Program-made: the position numbers and the translations under genes | From: Alphaproteobacteria bacterium | Lineage (GTDB): Bacteria > Pseudomonadota > Alphaproteobacteria > DSM-16000 > Inquilinaceae | Length of the DNA: 64,000 bases | Direction of reading: 5' to 3' | NCBI GenBank assembly: GCA_028277405.1 | Contig: JANQGH010000091.1 | Coordinates: 52,776 to 116,775, forward strand | The notes under the pieces: generated by a model | The model's input: the letters and a program-made list of their open reading frames with translations, nothing else | Database searches by the model: none | Told to the model about the DNA's origin: nothing | In this document: positions 1 through 10,341 of the stretch, one piece after another | Layout of the letters: the number at the start of each line of letters is the position of its first letter | Numbering within the stretch: the stretch's first letter is position 1

Positions 1-268
1 ACCGTCGATCCTGTTTTTCCACCGGCATTCTCGCAATTCTAGCAGTCGGCCCAGGGCGTGGTCGCGTCTTGCTCAACAGACGGGCGATTGTTCCCATTCA
101 TGCGCAGGACTTCTTTGCGAACCAATCCACCACAGAATGTCGACGAACAGCAACCTTCGGGCCATTCGTCCACGCGGTTGAGATATTTCTTGCATCTGCA
201 GAATTAGGGCATATGATCAGTTAAAGGGCAAATGCTCAATCACAGAAATGCCACTAGGGAGGAGAGCG
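1..268. promoter_or_regulatory. Upstream region of the polyol operon with a direct repeat
   Basis: No coding region is supported here. Just before the first gene there are two similar 13-mers, GGGCATATGATCA at 207-219 and GGGCAAATGCTCA at 226-238. They match at 11 of 13 positions and their starts are 19 bp apart, which suits a pair of operator half-sites near a promoter. The regulator is unknown and no regulator gene sits beside the operon in this window. This is inference from the pattern only. Confidence 0.35.
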
Positions 269-1603
<1,335 letters not shown>

Positions 1604-1622
1604 CCGTCGACGGGCCGGGAAA

Positions 1623-1650
1623 CGGCCGGCGGGGCGCATCCCGCCGGCCG
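1623..1650 (+). other. GC-rich intercistronic hairpin after the binding-protein gene
   Basis: A perfect 11-bp inverted repeat (CGGCCGGCGGG at 1623-1633, CCCGCCGGCCG at 1640-1650) with a 6-base loop sits 20 bp after the smoE stop and about 60 bp before the permease. No T tract follows. Such hairpins between binding-protein and permease genes typically stabilise the upstream mRNA or attenuate read-through, so that the binding protein is made in excess. That role is inferred. Confidence 0.7.
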
Positions 1651-1711
1651 ACAGGACCGGTGCGCCTTAATCTCTTGATACCAACGCACGGCTGATTGGG
1701 GGGATCGGAAG

Positions 1712-2596
1712 ATGGCTCTGTTCCGACGAGAAACGCAGCGTCGCGTCAATACGCTGCCGCTGGTTGCCCCTTCGGTCGGTGTGCTGCTGATCTGGATGAT
1801 CATCCCCCTGGTGATGACCATCTGGTTCTCGCTTCAGAACTACAATCTGATCGTCCCGACCATTCGCGGTTTCGCCGGTCTGGACAACTACGCCTATCTG
1901 CTCGACGACCCGGCACTGTGGACCGCGATGATCAACACGCTGGTCCTGGTCGGCTCGGTGCTGGCGATCACGGTGGTGTTCGGCACCTTGTTTGCCGTCC
2001 TGTTGAACCAGGATTTTTGGGGCGTCGGTGCCGCCCGGCTGTTCATCATCGCGCCGTTCTTCGTCATGCCGACGGTCAGCGCGCTGATCTGGAAGAACAT
2101 GCTGATGCATCCGGTCAACGGCCTGTTCGCTTGGATCACACGATCGCTGGGTCTGCCGCCGGTCGACTGGTTTGCCGACGTGCCGATGCTGTCGGTCATC
2201 ATCATCGTGGCCTGGCAGTGGATTCCCTTCGCGACCCTCATCCTGCTCACCGCCCTCCAATCCTTGGACGAGGAGCAGAAGGAGGCGGCGCGCATGGACG
2301 GCGCCGGGCCGCTGTCGATGTTCTACTTCATCATCCTGCCCCATCTCGGCCGGTCGATCACCGTGGTGATCATGATCGAGACGATCTTCCTCTTGACCAT
2401 CTTCGCCGAGATCTTCGTCACCACGTCCGGCGGCCCCGGCCTGGCCACCACCAACCTGGCGTTCTTCATCTACATCCGCGCGCTGCTTGAGTTCGATGTC
2501 GGCGGCGCCTCGGCGGGCGGCGTGATCGCGATCATCCTGGCCAACATCGTCGCCATCTTCCTGGTCCGCTCGGTGGCCCGGAACCTGGACGCCTGA
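1712..2596 (+). CDS. smoF: Polyol ABC transporter permease, MalF-like
   Basis: Inner-membrane permease of 294 residues, the MalF-class partner of the smo importer. It has about six hydrophobic segments; the first is around residues 15-38. The EAA loop that docks on the ATPase is seen near residues 190-210 (EEQKEAARMDGAGPLSMFYFIILP). GGGGGATCGGAAG precedes the ATG and supplies the ribosome site. The gene lies between smoE and a second permease in the same direction. The family assignment is firm; the substrate comes from context. Confidence 0.88.
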   Translation: MALFRRETQRRVNTLPLVAPSVGVLLIWMIIPLVMTIWFSLQNYNLIVPTIRGFAGLDNYAYLLDDPALWTAMINTLVLVGSVLAITVVFGTLFAVLLNQDFWGVGAARLFIIAPFFVMPTVSALIWKNMLMHPVNGLFAWITRSLGLPPVDWFADVPMLSVIIIVAWQWIPFATLILLTALQSLDEEQKEAARMDGAGPLSMFYFIILPHLGRSITVVIMIETIFLLTIFAEIFVTTSGGPGLATTNLAFFIYIRALLEFDVGGASAGGVIAIILANIVAIFLVRSVARNLDA

Positions 2597-2612
2597 GGGG
2601 GAGGATCGCACG

Positions 2613-3434
2613 ATGCCTACAAGCCAGCGCCACAAACTGATGATGAGCCTTCTTGGCTGGGTCGTCGCTTTCCTGGTGTTCTTTCCGATCCTTTGGATGT
2701 TCCTGACCAGCTTCAAGACCGAGCTGGACGCGGTCAGCGGCACGCCGAACATCTTCTTCGAGCCGACGCTGGAGAACTACGCCGCGGTACAGGAACGGGC
2801 GGACTATTTCCGGTTCGCCATGAACAGCATCATCATCTCGTTCGGCTCGACCATACTGGCTCTGGTGTTTGCCATTCCGGCGGCGTACGCGATGGCGTTT
2901 TTCCCCAGTAAGCGGACGCGCGGCACCTTGCTGTGGATGCTGTCGACCAAGATGCTTCCGCCGGTCGGCGTCCTGGTGCCGGTTTACCTGATCTTCCGCG
3001 ATCTGCAGCTGCTCGACAGCCATCTCGGCCTGGTCATCGTCTTCGCCCTGATGAACCTGCCGATCATCGTCTGGATGCTGTTCACCTTCTTCAAGGAGGT
3101 GCCGAAGGACATTCTCGAGGCGGGCCGCATGGACGGGGCGTCGCCCAGGCAGGAACTGCGTTTCATCCTTATTCCCCTGTCGGTGCCGGGCATCGCCTCG
3201 ACCGGTCTGCTGTCGGTGATCCTGGCCTGGAACGAGGCCTTCTGGAGCTTGAACCTGACCACGGTGGCGGCCGCGCCGTTGACCGCCTTCATCGCTTCGT
3301 TCTCAAGCCCGGAAGGCTTGTTCTGGGCCAAGCTCTCGGCCGCCTCGACCATGGCGATCGCGCCGATCCTCATCTTTGGTTGGCTAAGCCAGAAACAGCT
3401 GGTGCGCGGGCTGACCTTCGGCGCCGTGAAATAG
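2613..3434 (+). CDS. smoG: Polyol ABC transporter permease, MalG-like
   Basis: Second membrane permease, 273 residues, MalG class. A first membrane span lies around residues 10-33. The EAA loop (KDILEAGRMDGASPRQELRFILIPL) lies near residues 165-190, and the C-terminal QLVRGLTFGAVK is typical of MalG-type sugar permeases. It starts 16 bp after the previous stop behind GGGGGAGGA and ends 12 bp before the ATPase gene, so the four transporter genes are one transcription unit. Confidence 0.88.
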   Translation: MPTSQRHKLMMSLLGWVVAFLVFFPILWMFLTSFKTELDAVSGTPNIFFEPTLENYAAVQERADYFRFAMNSIIISFGSTILALVFAIPAAYAMAFFPSKRTRGTLLWMLSTKMLPPVGVLVPVYLIFRDLQLLDSHLGLVIVFALMNLPIIVWMLFTFFKEVPKDILEAGRMDGASPRQELRFILIPLSVPGIASTGLLSVILAWNEAFWSLNLTTVAAAPLTAFIASFSSPEGLFWAKLSAASTMAIAPILIFGWLSQKQLVRGLTFGAVK

Positions 3435-3446
3435 GAGGGACGCAAG

Positions 3447-4601
<1,155 letters not shown>

Positions 4602-4623
4602 GCATCGGCCGGAGACTGAACCG

Positions 4624-5406
4624 ATGGCGCCTTCCCACGACTATCTCGCCCCCTATGATCTGACCGGCCGGGTCGCCGTCGTGACCGGCGGCGCGCGCGG
4701 CATCGGTTTCGCCTGCTGCGAAGCGCTGCATCAGGTGGGCGCAACCGTCATTGTCGCCGATATCGACGGCCCGGGCGCGGCCGAGGCGGCCGAAAAGCTG
4801 GGGCCGGACCGCGCCACCGGTGTCGCGCTCGACGTCACCGACAGCACGCAGGTCGACCGGCTGGCAGCCGACCTGGCCGAACGGCATGGCGGTACCGACA
4901 TTCTTGTCAACAATGCCGGCATCGCGCGCAGCGAAACGCCGGCTGAAGAGGTTGCCGACGAACACTGGCGGCACGTCGTCGACGTCAATCTGAACGGCCT
5001 CTTCTGGTGCTGCCGCGCCTTTGGCCGCACCATGCTGGGCCGTCGCCACGGCACCATCGTCAATATCGGCTCGATGTCCGGTTTCATCGTCAATCGGCCG
5101 CAGGAACAAAGCTACTACAACGCGTCCAAGGCGGGCGTGCACCAGCTCACAAAGTCGCTGGCGGCGGAGTGGGCGGATCGCGGTGTCCGGGTGAACGCCG
5201 TGGCCCCGACCTACATCTTGACGGAGCTCAACGCGTTCGTGAAAGAAAACAAAGAGATGTACGATGCCTGGATCGGCCATACGCCGATGGGGCGCATGGG
5301 AGAGGTTCACGAGGTCGCCGCCATTGTCCTGTTTCTGGCCACGGACGCCTCGAGCCTGATGACCGGCAGTATCGTCTTGGCCGACGGCGGTTATACCTGC
5401 TGGTGA
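4624..5406 (+). CDS. Short-chain polyol dehydrogenase
   Basis: Cytoplasmic NAD(P)-dependent short-chain dehydrogenase of 260 residues, expected to oxidise the imported polyol to a ketose. It has the cofactor motif TGGARGIG (residues 21-28), NNAG, and the catalytic triad S152, Y165, K169. The C-terminus LADGGYTCW and the stretch GSMSGFIVNRPQ resemble galactitol/arabinitol/xylitol-type SDRs rather than the SmoS sorbitol dehydrogenase. A longer reading frame begins upstream, but ATG 4624 behind GGAG gives a normal SDR N-terminus. It is probably the only working dehydrogenase left in this operon, because the smoS copy after it is broken. Confidence 0.85.
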   Translation: MAPSHDYLAPYDLTGRVAVVTGGARGIGFACCEALHQVGATVIVADIDGPGAAEAAEKLGPDRATGVALDVTDSTQVDRLAADLAERHGGTDILVNNAGIARSETPAEEVADEHWRHVVDVNLNGLFWCCRAFGRTMLGRRHGTIVNIGSMSGFIVNRPQEQSYYNASKAGVHQLTKSLAAEWADRGVRVNAVAPTYILTELNAFVKENKEMYDAWIGHTPMGRMGEVHEVAAIVLFLATDASSLMTGSIVLADGGYTCW

Positions 5407-5411
5407 CTGGC

Positions 5412-5730
5412 GTGACATTGGATGGCAAGACCGCCGTGATCAGCCTCACCCAGTCGGCCGGTCTGGACCTGATCCGACACGGCATAACGTGAATGGCATC
5501 TCCCCCGGTGCCGTCGACACGCCCATGTGGGACAAGGTCGACGCCCGGTTTGCCCGTACGAGGGCCGTCCGCTGGGAGAGAAGAAGCGCCTGGTCGGCGA
5601 GGCCGTTCCCCATGGCCGCATGGGCCGTCCCGACGACCATGTCGGTGCAGCCGTATTCTTGGCCTCGTCCGACTCCGACTATGTGGTTGCCCAAACCTTG
5701 AACGTCGACGGCGGCAACTGGATGAGCTGA
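5412..5730 (+). pseudogene. smoS: Degraded sorbitol dehydrogenase relic (smoS-like)
   Basis: The three frames in turn encode pieces of a SmoS-type sorbitol dehydrogenase. GTG 5412 begins VTLDGKTA, which joins straight to VISLTQSAGLDLIRHGI, a piece normally about 150 codons further on, so the Rossmann and catalytic part has been deleted. A missing A near 5489 (ATAACG where ATAAACG is expected) shifts the frame to VNGISPGAVDTPMWDKV. A missing base near 5553 shifts it again to YEGRPLGEKKR and on to the normal end VAQTLNVDGGNWMS. One large deletion plus two single-base losses make this non-functional. The pieces match the family from memory; an alignment would confirm the breakpoints. Confidence 0.85.
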
Positions 5731-5801
5731 GCGCCGGCAATTGCAATCCCAATGGCGATGTTGTACGGGATGAAACAAGTTCTATCCGGGGGGCGATTGC
5801 A

Positions 5802-6290
5802 ATGCGGTTTCTTGTTGTGTGCGGCGTGGCCTTGCTGCTGGCTGCCTGTCAAGGCACGACGGTCGACGGTTCCGGTGGCCAGGAAGCCGCCCGTTCAGTC
5901 AGCTTGACGACGAACTTCTTTCCCGATCCACGCCAACGCGACTACGAGATCGTGCCGGTAGAAGCGGCAGAGCCGTATATCTACTGCACCGGCTTCTTTC
6001 CGCCGCAGCCGGCTCTTGAGCTGCAGTTTCAGGCCGGCAACCTTTACGACCTCTACTTTTTTGCCCGCGGCTATGACGGCGCCGATCTGGTTATGGGCGT
6101 CGTGACCCCGGAGGGTGAGGTCCTGTGCAACGATGATGGCTGGTACGAGTTGAACCCGCGCATCGTGGTCGGGACGCCGAGCAGCGGGCGCTATCTGGTC
6201 TGGATCGGCACCTATACCGGTGCGCCGGCCACCGCCCGACTATTCATCTCCGAAGTCGATCAAGGCCCTCAGATCCGGGATCTTCGCTAG
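5802..6290 (+). CDS. Putative lipoprotein with PPC-like beta domain, copy 1
   Basis: Predicted lipoprotein of 162 residues with a lipobox LLAAC (acylated Cys16). The mature part has a single beta-rich domain with DLYFFARGYDGADLVMG, CNDDGWYELNPR and GRYLVWIGTY, resembling pre-peptidase C-terminal (PPC-like) domains. It carries no catalytic motif. ATG 5802 is chosen because it directly starts the signal peptide; a longer frame runs upstream through the pseudogene. A palindromic ATTGCAAT occurs at 5740-5747 and again across the start codon at 5796-5803. The next gene is a clear paralogue. Function unknown. Confidence 0.7.
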   Translation: MRFLVVCGVALLLAACQGTTVDGSGGQEAARSVSLTTNFFPDPRQRDYEIVPVEAAEPYIYCTGFFPPQPALELQFQAGNLYDLYFFARGYDGADLVMGVVTPEGEVLCNDDGWYELNPRIVVGTPSSGRYLVWIGTYTGAPATARLFISEVDQGPQIRDLR

Positions 6291-6355
6291 CCGCCGAAGA
6301 GGCTTCCCGGAGCTCGACGGGCAGTGTCGCAGTGACCCGAGAGGAAAGACCATCC

Positions 6356-6850
6356 ATGCGCGTAACGTTATTGGCGATCCTCTCGCTAGCGCTGGCGGCC
6401 TGTCAAAGCACGCCAAGTTCGGCACCGAACGTAGAGCCGCTGGCGGGCACGATCAGCTTGGTCACCGGATTTGTCCCCGATCCTGAAATGTTGACCGTCG
6501 ACATCGCGCCGGTCGCCGCCCAACCGCCTGGCGCTAAGCTGACATGCGCAGGCCTTTATCCCACGCAGCCTGCCGTCGATCTCCAGTATCGGGCGGGCAG
6601 CGAGTATGACCTCTATTTCTATGCGCGCGGCTTCGATGGCGCAGACCTGACAATGGGCGTGATCACGCCGGAGGGCGAGGTCTTCTGCAATGATGATGGC
6701 TGGTATGGCTTGAACCCGCGCGTCATGATTGGCGCGCCGGCAACCGGGCTCTATCGGGTTTGGATAGGCACCTATAGGGGGCAGCCGGCACGCGCGCGCC
6801 TGTTCATTTCCGAACTGAATCAGCCTGCCAACATCCGCATTTTTCGATAG
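6356..6850 (+). CDS. Putative lipoprotein with PPC-like beta domain, copy 2
   Basis: Predicted lipoprotein of 164 residues with lipobox LALAAC (Cys16). It is a tandem paralogue of the preceding gene, sharing YDLYFYARGFDGADLTMG, CNDDGWYGLNPR, YRVWIGTY and RARLFISE in the same order. ATG 6356 follows a GAGGAAAG ribosome site, so I prefer it to an upstream GTG at 6332. It ends 29 bp before the end of a convergent sigma factor gene. Two conserved cysteines per mature protein (near residues 63 and 115) could form a disulfide. Function unknown. Confidence 0.72.
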   Translation: MRVTLLAILSLALAACQSTPSSAPNVEPLAGTISLVTGFVPDPEMLTVDIAPVAAQPPGAKLTCAGLYPTQPAVDLQYRAGSEYDLYFYARGFDGADLTMGVITPEGEVFCNDDGWYGLNPRVMIGAPATGLYRVWIGTYRGQPARARLFISELNQPANIRIFR

Positions 6851-6879
6851 TCCAGCGCCGTCCGACAGGCCGGCCCAGG

Positions 6880-7737
6880 CTACGCATCCTGTCCGCAGTC
6901 GCTTTCCGGCTCGATTGAGCCGGCGCCGGCCGCTTCGATCTCCTTTGTCCGCTGCCAGAAGACATCGTGCATGATCTGGCTCTTGCCGGTGTCGATGTCG
7001 GCGTTGCGCACGATCGCCAGGCGCTCGACCATGGTCTCGATCGTCGGCACGGGTTCGCCGCGCCTGGCCTGCGGGGCGGCCTCGCGCAGGCCTTTGCACT
7101 GATAGCAAATGCCCTGTTTTGAGACCAAGCTGCACAGCCCTTCATAGGTCTGTGTCATCTCCCTGCGGGCCGCCGACAGGCGATGGCGCAACACGGATTC
7201 GGTGACCTCCAGAGCCTTGGCCGCCTCGCGTGTATCCATGCCCATGACGTCGCGCAGCACCAGGGCGGCCTGATCGTCCGGCGGCAGGGATCGGCCGACG
7301 CAGACGAAGCAATAGGCGATATGCTCACGCACTTCGTAGCTGAACTCCGGCGCCATGATCGCACCCATCGCCTCCATGCCGTATTGCTCGTTCGAGGCGC
7401 AGAGATTGGCGTAGGCGACCTGGGCCTCCGGCCGCCAGCGTTGCTGGCGGCGCAAATGGTCGATGGCCAGCCGTGTGCCGATGGCGCACAGCCAGGTGGA
7501 GAAGCGCGACTTGCCCTGGAATTCGGCAATGCCGTCCCAGGCGCGCAGCAGGGTTTCCTGGACGATGTCCTCGGTATCCTCCGGATGGCCGACAAGCCGG
7601 CGGACGACGGTCCGCAGCGGCTTGCGGGCTTCGCGGACCAGGGCCTGGAAGGCGGCTCTGTCCTTGGCACAGGCCCGGGCGACCAGCGCGGTTTCGCTGA
7701 GGCCGCCGTTCAGTGCCGGGGCGGTGGCGTCGGTCAT
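6880..7737 (-). CDS. ECF-like RNA polymerase sigma factor with cysteine-rich C-terminus
   Basis: Sigma-70 family protein of 285 residues. Region 2 (EDTEDIVQETLLRAW, then FSTWLCAIGTRLAIDHLRR) spans about residues 53-97. Region 4 (DQAALVLRDVMGMDTREAAKAL with TESVLRHRL) spans about 155-190. Beyond region 4 is an extra tail of about 90 residues carrying C202, C211 and C214, and a CFVC pair lies at 143-146. No anti-sigma gene is adjacent. The ATG overlaps the stop of the upstream GST gene as ATGA, so the two are translationally coupled. A thiol or metal sensing role for the cysteines is inference. Confidence 0.85.
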   Translation of the reverse strand: MTDATAPALNGGLSETALVARACAKDRAAFQALVREARKPLRTVVRRLVGHPEDTEDIVQETLLRAWDGIAEFQGKSRFSTWLCAIGTRLAIDHLRRQQRWRPEAQVAYANLCASNEQYGMEAMGAIMAPEFSYEVREHIAYCFVCVGRSLPPDDQAALVLRDVMGMDTREAAKALEVTESVLRHRLSAARREMTQTYEGLCSLVSKQGICYQCKGLREAAPQARRGEPVPTIETMVERLAIVRNADIDTGKSQIMHDVFWQRTKEIEAAGAGSIEPESDCGQDA

Positions 7738-8315
7738 GCCTGGGTCGCCTTGAAGCTGTCGCGCTGAAACATCCGATCACGCCAGGCGGCCAGACGGGGT
7801 TTGGTATTGACCATCTCCGCCGCCCTTCCTTGCGTGCAACCATAAGCGATCATCGGCGCAATCAACAAATCGGCGAGGGACGGGGTGTCACCGGCGAGAT
7901 ACGGTGTCTCGGCCAGCCCCGCATCCAGAATGGCCAAGGCCTTGTCCGCCTTCTCCAACGCCTCGTCGCTGACATTGCCGCCGCTAAGCCCGGCCCCGAC
8001 CAGATCGTCGTAGAGGTAATCGATGCCGGCGCTAACCCATTGGCGCATCTTGGCCCGCGCGACCGGATCGCTGGGCTGCAATGCCGGCCCGTCGAAGGCT
8101 TCGTCGATATAGCCGCCGATCGCCAACGTCTCGAACAGCTTCACCGAACCGTTCTCAAGCGCCGGCATTTTCAGAAACGGGTGCAGTGCGGCGTGCGAGG
8201 CCTCGCGGAACGCCAGCGGCACGACCTCGTAGTCGATGCCCTTTTCGCGGGCGGCCATGCAGGCGGTGCGGACGTAGGTGCTTTGGGGAAAGCCGTGGAT
8301 CTTCAGGGTGCTCAT
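7734..8315 (-). CDS. Glutathione S-transferase family protein
   Basis: Cytoplasmic GST-fold protein of 193 residues. The N-terminal thioredoxin-like half starts LKIHGFPQSTYVRTACMAA and contains FLKMPALENG and LFETLAIGGYIDE (cis-proline and glutathione-binding region). The C-terminal helical half contains AGDTPSLADLLIAP, the usual GST N-capping signature. The start at 8315 matches the family N-terminus; a longer frame upstream has no GST homology. Its stop overlaps the start of the sigma factor gene. The substrate is unknown; conjugation or thiol repair is likely. Confidence 0.85.
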   Translation of the reverse strand: MSTLKIHGFPQSTYVRTACMAAREKGIDYEVVPLAFREASHAALHPFLKMPALENGSVKLFETLAIGGYIDEAFDGPALQPSDPVARAKMRQWVSAGIDYLYDDLVGAGLSGGNVSDEALEKADKALAILDAGLAETPYLAGDTPSLADLLIAPMIAYGCTQGRAAEMVNTKPRLAAWRDRMFQRDSFKATQA

Positions 8316-8348
8316 CGAAGGTCTCCGTTTTGATGGGTTACCTTCGGT

Positions 8349-8431
8349 CAGACGGATGATCGTCTGTATTCCGCCAACGCATTGAAATTGCTCAGTAACT
8401 CCGCTAATCACAATTTCGACGAATCGTCGAA
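8349..8431. promoter_or_regulatory. Two inverted repeats in a divergent promoter region
   Basis: Between the leftward GST gene and the rightward dehydrogenase lie CAGACG-N6-CGTCTG (8349-8366) and a near-perfect palindrome TTCGACGA-A-TCGTCGAA (8415-8431). Both look like dimer-binding operators. The nearest regulators are the sigma factor on the left and the Lrp/AsnC gene on the right; which one binds, if either, is not known. Confidence 0.45.
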
Positions 8432-8536
8432 GAGGCCGACGGATTGCCGGTTTTGCTACCGGTTGCCGACCCGATGAGTCTGGCACCCGTCGCTGTTTCG
8501 CAGTCAGTTAGGCCGGACGACTTCGAGAGGTAATCC

Positions 8537-9652
8537 ATGGCGGAAAAAACACGCGTACTGGTCGCCGGCGCTGGCACGATCGGCCAAAGCATCGGTGCCA
8601 TGCTGACGGCATCGGGCGCCTACGATGTCACAATCGCCGACCACGACGATACGGCCCTGGAACGGACGACGCCAGCCCACGCAGCCAAGACCCTTCGCCT
8701 GGACCTGGCGGACACCGCCGCCCTGAAACAGGCCTTGGACGGACAGTTTGCGGTGCTCAGCGCGTTGCCCTTCTATCTGACGACGGGGCTTGCCGAGGCG
8801 GCCGCCGGGGCCGGTGTCCATTATCTCGATCTGACGGAGGATGTCGCCAGCACCAAGGCGGTACGGGCGCTCGCGGAGACGGCCGACAGCGCCTTCATTC
8901 CGCAATGCGGCCTTGCGCCCGGCTTCGTCTCGATCGTCGCCTTCGACCTGGCGACCCATTTCGACAGTCTCGACAGTTTGCGCATGCGGGTGGGTGCTCT
9001 GCCGCAATATCCGTCGAATGCCCTGAACTACAATCTGACCTGGAGCACGGACGGGGTCATCAACGAGTACATCGAACCCTGCGAGGCGATCGTCGACGGC
9101 AGGCGGCGCGAGGTCTCGGCCCTCGGCGATTTGGAAGAATTCTCGCTGGACGGCGTCCGGTTCGAGGCGTTCAACACATCCGGCGGTCTGGGGTCTCTGT
9201 GCGACACGCTCGACGGCAATGTGCGCATGCTGAACTACAAGACAATCCGCTACCCGGGCCACTGCTTCATCATGAAGGCGCTGTTGAACGATCTAGGCCT
9301 GCGCAACCGGCGCGACCTCTTGCGCGACATCCTGGTCAACGCCATTCCCGCGACCCATCAGGACGTGGTGGTCATCTTCGTCACAGCCACCGGCGACCGC
9401 AATGGCGTCTTCTTGCAAGAGACCTTCGCCCGCAAGGTGCACGGCCGAAACCTGAACGGCGTCGACTTCTCGGCCATCCAACTGACCACCGCCGCCGGCA
9501 TCTGTGGCGCCCTGTATCTGCTGGCGAACGGCGAACTGCCGTCGCGCGGCCTGATCCGGCAGGAGGATATCCGGCTTGGCGCCTTTCTGGCCAACCGGTT
9601 CGGCGCCTACTACGCCGATCCGGAGCTGAGCGAGCAGGTCAAGGTCGCCTGA
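8537..9652 (+). CDS. Saccharopine dehydrogenase family protein (lysine dehydrogenase-like)
   Basis: NAD(P)-dependent oxidoreductase of 371 residues. The N-terminal Rossmann motif is VLVAGAGTIGQSIG (residues 7-20). The body carries the saccharopine/lysine-6-dehydrogenase-type stretches HYLDLTED, PQCGLAPGF, NLTWSTDGVINEYIEP and RYPGH. An amino-acid role is supported by an Lrp/AsnC regulator and a D-amino-acid-dehydrogenase-like gene directly downstream. The substrate could be lysine or a related diamine or amino acid; carboxynorspermidine-type activity is a less likely alternative. Confidence 0.78.
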   Translation: MAEKTRVLVAGAGTIGQSIGAMLTASGAYDVTIADHDDTALERTTPAHAAKTLRLDLADTAALKQALDGQFAVLSALPFYLTTGLAEAAAGAGVHYLDLTEDVASTKAVRALAETADSAFIPQCGLAPGFVSIVAFDLATHFDSLDSLRMRVGALPQYPSNALNYNLTWSTDGVINEYIEPCEAIVDGRRREVSALGDLEEFSLDGVRFEAFNTSGGLGSLCDTLDGNVRMLNYKTIRYPGHCFIMKALLNDLGLRNRRDLLRDILVNAIPATHQDVVVIFVTATGDRNGVFLQETFARKVHGRNLNGVDFSAIQLTTAAGICGALYLLANGELPSRGLIRQEDIRLGAFLANRFGAYYADPELSEQVKVA

Positions 9653-9757
9653 CCAAGTCCCCCCGCTGGCTGCTTGGGCGTGTGCGAAATTCCGTGCCTT
9701 AATCGACGGATTGCCGGATCATGCGGCCTCGATCTGGCAAGCGGGGCCGCGGGCACC

Positions 9758-10252
9758 ATGGACTATTTCAGGGACGATACCGACCGCCGGCTGGCGTCCT
9801 TGCTGCAAGCCAACGCGCGGGCGTCGACCGCGTCGCTCGCCCGCCAGCTCGGCATCGCGCGCTCGACCGTGCACGAACGCATCGCCAGGCTGGAACGGAC
9901 AGGGGCCATCACCGGCTATGCCGCGATCCTGGCGCGCAACCCTACGGACCAAAACTCGCAAGCCCTGGTGATGCTGTCTGTCAATCAGCAGAAGTCGCGC
10001 CAGGTGGTCGACCGGCTGGACGCGTTTCCCGAGATCAAGCTGGCGCTGGCGGTAAGCGGCGAGCATGACCTGTTCTTGAGCGTCGAGGCGCCGCGCCTCG
10101 AAGACCTCGATGCGCTTTTGGACGAGATTGCGGAGATCCCAGGGGTCGAGCGAACCAAATCCTGGATCGTCCTGGCACGCAAGTTCGATCGCCGCCATCA
10201 CGAAACCCTTCGGCATGCCGGGCGCGGTGCCGGTCCCGATCCCAACGGCTGA
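9758..10252 (+). CDS. Lrp/AsnC family transcriptional regulator
   Basis: DNA-binding regulator of 164 residues. The N-terminal winged HTH (LLQANARASTASLARQLGIA, then STVHERIARLE) spans about residues 12-50 and ends in GAITGYAAIL. The C-terminal RAM effector domain follows, with SGEHDLFLSVEAP. I chose ATG 9758 because it starts the HTH normally. It lies between two amino-acid oxidoreductase genes in the same direction and probably responds to an amino acid handled by them. Confidence 0.9.
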   Translation: MDYFRDDTDRRLASLLQANARASTASLARQLGIARSTVHERIARLERTGAITGYAAILARNPTDQNSQALVMLSVNQQKSRQVVDRLDAFPEIKLALAVSGEHDLFLSVEAPRLEDLDALLDEIAEIPGVERTKSWIVLARKFDRRHHETLRHAGRGAGPDPNG

Positions 10253-10341
10253 ATGCTAAGCTCGGGCCGGTCCCGTCGCCGATGGGACTTTGACCGTCAC
10301 CCGAAAAAGTGTCCAAGGCAACGAGAAGAAGGAGAGCGCGC

